A stretch of DNA of 64,000 nucleotides from Auanema rhodensis. Lineage: Eukaryota; Nematoda; Chromadorea; Rhabditida; Rhabditidae. Below, in pieces: positions 52,101-62,504 of this stretch. Numbering within the stretch: position 1 is the stretch's first letter; every line of letters starts with the position of its first letter. The notes under the pieces were generated by a model that was not told the origin of the DNA, ran no database searches, and saw only the letters and a program-made list of their open reading frames with translations. The position numbers and the translations under genes were made by a program. The DNA is taken from the NCBI GenBank assembly GCA_964057225.1, contig OZ059900.1, forward strand, positions 196,501 through 260,500, in the 5' to 3' direction.

Positions 52101-54240
52101 TGTTGTTATAGACAATAAAACTATGCTTTTGATCATATATATGAGCGATTTAGCCAAATTGGACTCAAAACTCGGACATTTCCAAAATTCTTTCTATTTT
52201 CGACCTTTTTTGATCAAAATGAATATATATCAGTGCAAGCTCATAAAAATAGACTGATTTCGTGTATTGTATGTTTGATTCTCGAATCTTAACGAATATG
52301 ATCAAAATTTACGAGTATTACAGATTTTGTACCAAAAATCGGTGAGTATATGGTGTTAAAGGCATAAAAACGACCATACTTAGTGTAGTAATGCTATTTG
52401 AGCGAAATTCAGTATTTAAACATCACTAGCGTTTAATTGATGACTTTTGTTGCTATAGACAATAAAACTATGCTTTTGATCATATATATGAGCGATTTAG
52501 CCAAATTGGACTCAAAACTCGGAAATTTCAAAAATTCTTTCTATTTTCGACCTTTTTTGATCAAAATGAATATATATCAGTGCAAGCTCATAAAAATAGA
52601 CTGATTTTGTGTATTGTGTGTTTGATTCTCAAATCTTAACGAATATGATCAAAATTTACGAGTATTACAGATTTTGTACCAAAAATCGGTGAGTATATGG
52701 TGTTAAAGGCATAAAAACGACCATACTTAGTGTAGTAATGCTATTTGAGCGAAATTCAGTATTTAAACATCACTAGCGTTTAATTGATGACTTTTGTTGT
52801 TATAGACAATAAAACTATGCTTTTGATCATATATATGAGCGATTTAGCCAAATTGGACTCAAAACTCGGACATTTCCAAAATTCTTTCTATTTTCGACCT
52901 TTTTTGATCAAAATGAATATATATCAGTGCAAGCTCATAAAAATAGACTGATTTCGTGTATTGTATGTTTGATTCTCGAATCTTAACGAATATGATCAAA
53001 ATTTACGAGTATTACAGATTTTGTACCAAAAATCGGTGAGTATATGGTGTTAAAGGCATAAAAACGACCATACTTAGTGTAGTAATGCTATTTGAGCGAA
53101 ATTCAGTATTTAAACATCACTAGCGTTTAATTGATGACTTTTGTTGCTATAGACAATAAAACTATGCTCTTGATTATATATATGAGCGATTCAGCCAAAT
53201 TGGACTCAAAACTCGGAAATTTCAAAAATTCTTTCTATTTTCGACCTTTTTTGATCAAAATGAATATATATCAGTGCAAGCTCATAAAAATAGACTGATT
53301 TTGTGTATTGTGTGTTTGATTCTCAAATCTTAACGAATATGATCAAAATTTACGAGTATTACAGATTTTGTACCAAAAATCGGTGAGTATATGGTGTTAA
53401 AGGCATAAAAACGACCATACTTAGTGTAGTAATGCTATTTGAGCGAAATTCAGTATTAAAACATCACTAGCGTTTAATTGATGACTTTTGTTGTTATAGA
53501 CAGTAAAACTATGCTTTTGATCATATATATGAGCGATTTAGCCAAATTGGACTCAAAACTCGGAAATTTCAAAAATTCTTTCTATTTTCGACCTTTTTTG
53601 ATCAAAATGAATATATATCAGTGCAAGCTCATAAAAATAGACTGATTTTGTGTATTGTGTGTTTGATTCTCAAATCTTAACAAATATGATCAAAATTTAC
53701 GAGTATTACAGATTTTGTACCAAAAATCGGTGAGTATATGGTGTTAAAGGCATAAAAACGACCATACTTAGTGTAGTAATGCTATTTGAGCGAAAATCAG
53801 TATTTAAACATCACTAGCGTTTAATTGATGACTTTTGTTGTCATAGACAACAAAACTATGCTTCTGATCATATATATGAGCGATTTAGCCAAATTAGACT
53901 CAAAACTCGGAAATTTCAAAAATTCTTTCTATTTTCGACCTTTTTTGATCAAAATGAATATATATCAGTGCAAGCTCATAAAAATAGACTGATTTCGTGT
54001 ATTGTATGTTTGATTCTCAAGTCTTAACGAATATGATCAAAATTTACGAGTATTACAGATTTTGTACCAAAAATCGGTGAGTATATGGTGTTAAAGGCAT
54101 AAAAACGACCATACTTAGTGTAGTTATGCTATTTGAGCGAAATTCAGTATTTAAACATCACTAGCGTTTAATTGATGACTTTTGTTGTTATAGACAATAA
54201 AACTATGCTTTTGATCATATATATGAGCGATTTAGCCAAA
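46070..54240 (+). repeat. ~8.2-kb duplicated block, copy 2 (10,414-bp offset)
   Basis: This is a copy of about 35,655-43,826. Differences that I saw are a converted-looking tract near 49,980-50,120, tgattgtcaaatc near 51,584, gatcatatatat with gatttagcc at about 52,478-52,500 where copy 1 has gattatatatat with gattcagcc, ttctaatttcg at 49,415 where copy 1 has ttctagattcg, and gataaaaattt near 48,481. It leaves register at about 54,240, where the chimeric unit starting at 54,172 switches type. Confidence 0.88.
49980..50125 (+). other. Possible gene-conversion tract in a chimeric monomer
   Basis: Relative to its partner 10,414 bp upstream, the 5' part of this unit has cactagcgtttaattgatgac, gacaacaaaact and ctcggaaatttc. 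The partner has cattagtgtttaattaatgac, gacaataaaact and ctcgtaaatttc with aaaaatgctttc. Both sides of the tract agree with the partner again (gttgaaggt before; gaataaatatcag and aaaatgaacttaattcg after). The substituted form matches the acaacaaaact units such as 40,981, so a short copy from such a unit is likely. Confidence 0.7.
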
Positions 54241-54242
54241 TT
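50108..54242 (+). repeat. 12-mer higher-order repeat, copy 1 (4,164 bp)
   Basis: The twelve units here recur immediately downstream at an offset of 4,164 bp (50,355 and 54,519; 50,705 and 54,869; tctcaagtct at 54,015 and 58,183 after a 4-bp insertion). The unit includes three newer-type monomers and nine older-type ones. It is a tandem repeat of one complete 12-mer. Confidence 0.88.
51051..54242 (+). repeat. Island of older monomer subtype, copy 2 (~9 units)
   Basis: Copy of the 40,637 island at an offset of 10,414 bp. It is cut short inside the unit beginning at 54,172, where the sequence changes within one monomer from the older island form to the newer form with cgtaaatttc and aaaaatgctttc. 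The truncation coincides with the boundary of the 12-mer. Confidence 0.85.
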
Positions 54243-54360
54243 AGACTCAAAACTCGTAAATTTCAAAAATGCTTTCTATTTTCGACCTTTTTTGATCAAA
54301 ATGAATAAATATCAGTGCAAACTTGTAAAAATGAACTTAATTCGTGTATTGTGTGTTTGA
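54172..54360 (+). other. Chimeric monomer at the 12-mer boundary
   Basis: The first part (gatgacttttgttgttatag, cttttgatc) follows the type at 43,758. From the ttagactcaaaactcg stretch at about 54,242 onwards it follows the type at 39,597, with cgtaaatttc, aaaaatgctttc and aaaatgaac. The switch lies between about 54,204 and 54,243. It is the expected product of an exchange between unequally paired units and marks the join that created the tandem 12-mer. Confidence 0.78.
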
Positions 54361-55214
54361 TTCTTGAATCTTAACGAATATGATCAAAATTTACGAGTAT
54401 CACAGATTTTGTACCAAAAATCGGTGAGTATATGGTGTTAAAGGCATAAAAACGACCATCCTTAGTGTAGTAATGCTATTTGAGCGAAATTCAGTATTAA
54501 AACATCACTAGCGTTTAATTGATGACTTTTGTTGTTATAGACAATAAAACTATGCTTTTGATCATATATATGAGCGATTTAGCCAAATTGGACTCAAAAC
54601 TCGGAAATTTCAAAAATTCTTTCTATTTTCGATCTTTTTTGATCAAAATGAATAAATATCAGTGCAAACTTGTAAAAATAGACTTATTTCGTGTATTATG
54701 TGTTTGATTCTTGAATCTTAACGAATATGATCAAAATTTACAAGTATTACAGATTTTGTACCAAAAATCGGTGAGTATATGGTGTTAAAGGCATAAAAAC
54801 GACCATACTTAGTGTAGTAATGCTATTTGAGCGAAAATCAGTATTTAAACATCACTAGCGTTTAATTAATGACTTTTGTTGTTATAGACAATAAAACTAT
54901 GCTTCTGATCATATATATGAGCGATTTAGCCAAATTAGACTCAAAACTCGTAAATTTCAAAAATTCTTTCTATTTTCGACCTTTTTTGATCAAAATGAAT
55001 AAATATCAGTGCAAACTTGTAAAAATGAACTTAATTCGTGTATTGTGTGTTTGATTCTTGAATCTTAACGAATATGATCAAAATTTACGAGTATCACAGA
55101 TTTTGTACCAAAAATCGGTGAGTATATGGTGTTAAAGGCATAAAAACGACCATCCTTAGTGTAGTAATGCTATTTGAGCGAAATTCAGTATTAAAACATC
55201 ACTAGCGTTTAATT

Positions 55215-58200
55215 GATGACTTTTGTTGTTATAGACAATAAAACTATGCTTTTGATCATATATATGAGCGATTTAGCCAAATTGGACTCAAAACTCGGAA
55301 ATTTCAAAAATTCTTTCTATTTTCGACCTTTTTTGATCAAAATGAATATATATCAGTGCAAGCTCATAAAAATAGACTGATTTTGTGTATTGTGTGTTTG
55401 ATTCTCAAATCTTAACAAATATGATCAAAATTTACGAGTATTACAGATTTTGTACCAAAAATCGGTGAGTATATGGTGTTAAAGGCATAAAAACGACCAT
55501 ACTTAGTGTAGTAATGCTATTTGAGCGAAAATCAGTATTTAAACATCACTAGCGTTTAATTGATGACTTTTGTTGTCATAGACAACAAAACTATGCTTCT
55601 GATCATATATATGAGCGATTTAGCCAAATTAGACTCAAAACTCGGAAATTTCAAAAATTCTTTCTATTTTCGACCTTTTTTGATCAAAATGAATATATAT
55701 CAGTGCAAGCTCATAAAAATAGACTGATTTCGTGTATTGTATGTTTGATTCTCAAATCTTAACGAATATGATCAAAATTTACGAGTATTACAGATTTTGT
55801 ACCAAAAATCGGTGAGTATATGGTGTTAAAGGCATAAAAACGACCATACTTAGTGTAGTTATGCTATTTGAGCGAAATTCAGTATTTAAACATCACTAGC
55901 GTTTAATTGATGACTTTTGTTGTTATAGACAATAAAACTATGCTTTTGATCATATATATGAGCGATTTAGCCAAATTGGACTCAAAACTCGGACATTTCC
56001 AAAATTCTTTCTATTTTCGACCTTTTTTGATCAAAATGAATATATATCAGTGCAAACTCATAAAAATAGACTGATTTTGTGTATTGTGTGTTTGATTCTC
56101 AAATCTTAACAAATATGATCAAAATTTACAAGTATTAAAGATTTTGTACCAAAAATCGGTGAGTATATGGTGTTAAAGGCATAAAAACGACCATACTTAG
56201 TGTAGTAATGCTATTTGAGCGAAATTCAGTATTAAAACATCACTAGCGTTTAATTGATGACTTTTGTTGTTATAGACAATAAAACTATGCTTTTGATCAT
56301 ATATATGAGCGATTTAGCCAAATTGGACTCAAAACTCGGACATTTCCAAAATTCTTTCTATTTTCGACCTTTTTTGATCAAAATGAATATATATCAGTGC
56401 AAGCTCATAAAAATAGACTGATTTCGTGTATTGTATGTTTGATTCTCGAATCTTAACGAATATGATCAAAATTTACGAGTATTACAGATTTTGTACCAAA
56501 AATCGGTGAGTATATGGTGTTAAAGGCATAAAAACGACCATACTTAGTGTAGTAATGCTATTTGAGCGAAATTCAGTATTTAAACATCACTAGCGTTTAA
56601 TTGATGACTTTTGTTGCTATAGACAATAAAACTATGCTTTTGATCATATATATGAGCGATTTAGCCAAATTGGACTCAAAACTCGGAAATTTCAAAAATT
56701 CTTTCTATTTTCGACCTTTTTTGATCAAAATGAATATACATATATCAGTGCAAGCTCATAAAAATAGACTGATTTTGTGTATTGTGTGTTTGATTCTCAA
56801 ATCTTAACGAATATGATCAAAATTTACGAGTATTACAGATTTTGTACCAAAAATCGGTGAGTATATGGTGTTAAAGGCATAAAAACGACCATACTTAGTG
56901 TAGTAATGCTATTTGAGCGAAATTCAGTATTTAAACATCACTAGCGTTTAATTGATGACTTTTGTTGTTATAGACAATAAAACTATGCTTTTGATCATAT
57001 ATATGAGCGATTTAGCCAAATTGGACTCAAAACTCGGACATTTCCAAAATTCTTTCTATTTTCGACCTTTTTTGATCAAAATGAATATATATCAGTGCAA
57101 GCTCATAAAAATAGACTGATTTCGTGTATTGTATGTTTGATTCTCGAATCTTAACGAATATGATCAAAATTTACGAGTATTACAGATTTTGTACCAAAAA
57201 TCGGTGAGTATATGGTGTTAAAGGCATAAAAACGACCATACTTAGTGTAGTAATGCTATTTGAGCGAAATTCAGTATTTAAACATCACTAGCGTTTAATT
57301 GATGACTTTTGTTGCTATAGACAATAAAACTATGCTTTTGATTATATATATGAGCGATTCAGCCAAATTGGACTCAAAACTCGGAAATTTCAAAAATTCT
57401 TTCTATTTTCGACCTTTTTTGATCAAAATGAATATATATCAGTGCAAGCTCATAAAAATAGACTGATTTTGTGTATTGTGTGTTTGATTCTCAAATCTTA
57501 ACGAATATGATCAAAATTTACGAGTATTACAGATTTTGTACCAAAAATCGGTGAGTATATGGTGTTAAAGGCATAAAAACGACCATACTTAGTGTAGTAA
57601 TGCTATTTGAGCGAAATTCAGTATTAAAACATCACTAGCGTTTAATTGATGACTTTTGTTGTTATAGACAATAAAACTATGCTTTTGATCATATATATGA
57701 GCGATTTAGCCAAATTGGACTCAAAACTCGGAAATTTCAAAAATTCTTTCTATTTTCGACCTTTTTTGATCAAAATGAATATATATCAGTGCAAGCTCAT
57801 AAAAATAGACTGATTTTGTGTATTGTGTGTTTGATTCTCAAATCTTAACAAATATGATCAAAATTTACGAGTATTACAGATTTTGTACCAAAAATCGGTG
57901 AGTATATGGTGTTAAAGGCATAAAAACGACCATACTTAGTGTAGTAATGCTATTTGAGCGAAAATCAGTATTTAAACATCACTAGCGTTTAATTGATGAC
58001 TTTTGTTGTCATAGACAACAAAACTATGCTTCTGATCATATATATGAGCGATTTAGCCAAATTAGACTCAAAACTCGGAAATTTCAAAAATTCTTTCTAT
58101 TTTCGACCTTTTTTGATCAAAATGAATATATATCAGTGCAAGCTCATAAAAATAGACTGATTTCGTGTATTGTATGTTTGATTCTCAAGTCTTAACGAAT

Positions 58201-59033
58201 ATGATCAAAATTTACGAGTATTACAGATTTTGTACCAAAAATCGGTGAGTATATGGTGTTAAAGGCATAAAAACGACCATACTTAGTGTAGTTATGCTAT
58301 TTGAGCGAAATTCAGTATTTAAACATCACTAGCGTTTAATTGATGACTTTTGTTGTTATAGACAATAAAACTATGCTTTTGATCATATATATGAGCGATT
58401 TAGCCAAATTGGACTCAAAACTCGGACATTTCCAAAATTCTTTCTATTTTCGACCTTTTTTGATCAAAATGAATATATATCAGTGCAAACTCATAAAAAT
58501 AGACTGATTTTGTGTATTGTGTGTTTGATTCTCAAATCTTAACAAATATGATCAAAATTTACAAGTATTAAAGATTTTGTACCAAAAATCGGTGAGTATA
58601 TGGTGTTAAAGGCATAAAAACGACCATACTTAGTGTAGTAATGCTATTTGAGCGAAATTCAGTATTAAAACATCACTAGCGTTTAATTGATGACTTTTGT
58701 TGTTATAGACAATAAAACTATGCTTTTGATCATATATATGAGCGATTTAGCCAAATTGGACTCAAAACTTGGAAATTTCAAAAATTCTTTCTATTTTCGA
58801 CCTTTTTTGATCAAAATGAATATATATCAGTGCAAGCTCATAAAAATAGACTGATTTTGTGTATTGTGTGTTTGATTCTCAAATCTTAACGAATTTGATC
58901 AAAATTTACGAGTATTACAGATTTTGTACCAAAAATCGGTGAGTATATGGTGTTAAAGGCATAAAAACGACCATACTTAGTGTAGTAATGCTATTTGAGC
59001 GAAATTCAGTATTTAAACATCACTAGCGTTTAA
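55215..59033 (+). repeat. Island of older monomer subtype, copy 3 (11 units)
   Basis: Full-length copy of the 40,637-44,451 island, 3,819 bp because of the 4-bp insertion. It carries the same acaacaaaact, gttgctatag, gtattaaagatt and gattatatatatg marks. It is flanked by newer-type units on both sides. Confidence 0.87.
56735..56742 (+). other. 4-bp insertion in one monomer
   Basis: The usual tgaatatatatcag is tgaatatacatatatcag here, a gain of four bases. The corresponding units at 42,157 and 52,569 lack it, so it arose after the 12-mer duplication. It shifts the short reading frame of this unit, which then runs to 68 codons with an unrelated tail. Confidence 0.9.
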
Positions 59034-61065
59034 TTGATGACTTTTGTTGTTATAGACAATAAAACTATGCTTTTGATCATATATATGAGCGATTTAGCCA
59101 AATTGGACTCAAAACTCGGAAATTTCAAAAATTCTTTCTATTTTCGATCTTTTTTGATCAAAATGAATAAATATCAGTGCAAACTTGTAAAAATAGACTT
59201 ATTTCGTGTATTATGTGTTTGATTCTTGAATCTTAACGAATATGATCAAAATTTACAAGTATTACAGATTTTGTACCAAAAATCGGTGAGTATATGGTGT
59301 TAAAGGCATAAAAACGACCATACTTAGTGTAGTAATGCTATTTGAGCGAAAATCAGTATTTAAACATCACTAGCGTTTAATTAATGACTTTTGTTGTTAT
59401 AGACAATAAAACTATGCTTCTGATCATATATATGAGCGATTTAGCCAAATTAGACTCAAAACTCGTAAATTTCAAAAATTCTTTCTATTTTCGACCTTTT
59501 TTGATCAAAATGAATAAATATCAGTGCAAACTTGTAAAAATGAACTTAATTCGTGTATTGTGTGTTTGATTCTTGAATCTTAACGAATATGATCAAAATT
59601 TACGAGTATCACAGATTTTGTACCAAAAATCGGTGAGTATATGGTGTTAAAGGCATAAAAACGACCATCCTTAGTGTAGTAATGCTATTTGAGCGAAATT
59701 CAGTATTAAAACATCACTAGCGTTTAATTGATGACTTTTGTTGTTATAGACAATAAAACTATGCTTTTGATCATATATATGAGCGATTTAGCCAAATTGG
59801 ACTCAAAACTCGGAAATTTCAAAAATTCTTTCTATTTTCGACCTTTTTTGATCAAAATGAATATATATCAGTGCAAGCTCATAAAAATAGACTGATTTTG
59901 TGTATTGTGTGTTTGATTCTCAAATCTTAACAAATATGATCAAAATTTACGAGTATTACAGATTTTGTACCAAAAATCGGTGAGTATATGGTGTTAAAGG
60001 CATAAAAACGACCATACTTAGTGTAGTAATGCTATTTGAGCGAAATTCAGTATTTAAACATCACTAGCGTTTAATTGATGACTTTTGTTGTTATAGACAA
60101 TAAAACTATGCTTTTGATCATATATATGAGCGATTTAGCCAAATTGGACTCAAAACTCGGAAATTTCAAAAATTCTTTCTATTTTCGATCTTTTTTGATC
60201 AAAATGAATAAATATCAGTGCAAACTTGTAAAAATAGACTTATTTCGTGTATTATGTGTTTGATTCTTGAATCTTAACGAATATGATCAAAATTTACAAG
60301 TATTACAGATTTTGTACCAAAAATCGGTGAGTATATGGTGTTAAAGGCATAAAAACGACCATACTTAGTGTAGTAATGCTATTTGAGCGAAAATCAGTAT
60401 TTAAACATCACTAGCGTTTAATTAATGACTTTTGTTGTTATAGACAATAAAACTATGCTCTTGATCATATATATGAGCGATTTAGCCAAATTGGACTCAA
60501 AACTCGGACATTTCCAAAATTCTTTCTATTTTCGACCTTTTTTGATCAAAATGAATATATATCAGTGCAAGCTCATAAAAGTAGACTGATTTTGTGTATT
60601 GTATGTTTGATTCTCAAATCTTAACGAATATGATCAAAATTTACGAGTGTTACAGATTTTGTACCAAAAATCGGTGAGTATATGGTGTTAAAGGCATAAA
60701 AACGACCATACTTAGTGTAGTAATGCTATTTGAGCGAAATTCAGTATTAAAACATCACTAGCGTTTAATTGAAGACTTTTGTTGTTATAGACAATAGAAC
60801 TATGCTTTTGATCATATATATGAGCGATTTAGCCAAATTGGACTCAAAACTCGGAAATTTCAAAAATTCTTTCTATTTTCGACCTTTTTTGATCAAAATG
60901 AATAAATATCAGTGCAAACTTGTAAAAATAGACTTATTTCGTGTATTATGTGTTTGATTCTCGAATCTTAACGAATATGATCGAAATTTACAAGTATTAC
61001 AGATTTTGTACCAAAAATCGGTGAGTATATGGTGTTAAAGGCATAAAAACGACCATCCTTAGTGT

Positions 61066-61809
61066 AGTAATGCTATTTGAGCGAAATTCAGTATTAAAAC
61101 ATCACTAGCGTTTAATTGATGACTTTTGTTGTTATAGACAATAAAACTATGCTTTTGATCATATATATGAGCGATTTAGCCAAATTGGACTCAAAACTCG
61201 GAAATTTCAAAAATTCTTTCTATTTTCGATCTTTTTTGATCAAAATGAATAAATATCAGTGCAAACTTGTAAAAATAGACTTATTTCGTGTATTATGTGT
61301 TTGATTCTTGAATCTTAACGAATATGATCAAAATTTACGAGTATCACAGATTTTGTACCAAAAATCGGTGAGTATATGGTGTTGAAGGCATAAAAACGAC
61401 CATACTTAGTGTAGTAATGCTATTTGAGCGAAAATCAGTATTTAAACATCACTAGCGTTTAATTAATGACTTTTGTTGTTATAGACAATAAAACTATGCT
61501 TCTGATCATATATATGAGCGATTTAGCCAAATTAGACTCAAAACTCGTAAATTTCAAAAATTCTTTCTATTTTCGACCTTTTTTGATCAAAATGAATAAA
61601 TATCAGTGCAAACTTGTAAAAATGAACTTAATTCGTGTATTGTGTGTTTGATTCTTGAATCTTAACGAATATGATCAAAATTTACGAGTATCACAGATTT
61701 TGTACCAAAAATCGGTGAGTATATGGTGTTAAAGGCATAAAAACGACCATCCTTAGTGTAGTAATGCTATTTGAGCGAAATTCAGTATTAAAACATCACT
61801 AGCGTTTAA
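61066..61809 (+). repeat. Recombinant junction segment between two duplicated blocks
   Basis: After about 61,065 the array leaves the 46.4-kb pattern and continues with ccatccttag and a ttcgatctttt unit (61,116). It then has gagtatcacagatt followed by gttgaaggcataaa (about 61,340-61,394), a mixture of marks that occur in separate units elsewhere (gttgaaggtata, and ggcataaa). From 61,810 it follows 47,923 at an offset of 13,887 bp. The segment therefore joins two source regions two units out of step. Confidence 0.72.
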
Positions 61810-62504
61810 TTGATGACTTTTGTTGTTATAGACAATAAAACTATGCTTTTGATCATATATATGAGCGATTTAGCCAAATTGGACTCAAAACTCGGACATT
61901 TCCAAAATTCTTTCTATTTTCGACCTTTTTTGATCAAAATGAATAAATATCAGTGCAAACTCATAAAAATAGACTTATTTCGTGTATTATGTGTTTGATT
62001 CTCGAATCTTAACGAATATGATCAAAATTTACAAGTATTACAGATTTTGTACCAAAAATCGGTGAGTATATGGTGTTAAAGGCATAAAAACGACCATACT
62101 TAGTGTAGTAATGCTATTTGAGCGAAATTTAGTGATTTAAACATTATTAGTGTTTAATTAATGACTTTTGTTGTCATAGACAATAAAACTATGCTTCTGA
62201 TCATATATATGAGCGATTTAGCCAAATTAGACTCAAAACTCGTAAATTTCAAAAATTCTTTCTATTTTCGACCTTTTTTGATCAAAATGAATATATATCA
62301 GTGCAAGCTCATAAAAGTAGACTGATTTTGTGTATTGTATGTTTGATTCTCAAATCTTAACGAATATGATCAAAATTTACGAGTGTTACAGATTTTGTAC
62401 CAAAAATCGGTGAGTATATGGTGTTAAAGGCATAAAAACGACCATACTTAGTGTAGTAATGCTATTTGAGCGAAATTCAGTATTAAAACATCACTAGCGT
62501 TTAA
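61810..62504 (+). repeat. Copy of 47,923-48,617 (13,887-bp offset)
   Basis: A ggacatttccaaaattc unit is followed by a B-type unit with cgtaaatttc and ctcataaaagtag, in the same order and spacing as at 47,923. It leads directly into the 2-mer repeat that follows. Confidence 0.8.

Larger units (their letters stand above)
54272..61065 (+). repeat. ~6.8-kb block repeating 39,694-46,480
   Basis: Unit order and marks match 39,694-46,480. The offset is 14,578 bp before the 4-bp insertion at about 56,737 and 14,582 bp after it (43,601 and 58,183; 44,452 and 59,034; 46,187 and 60,769). The first 4.1 kb is also the second copy of the 12-mer. Both copies carry aaaacttggaaatttc and aacgaatttgatc near 44,187/44,305 and 58,769/58,887. 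Confidence 0.88.
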
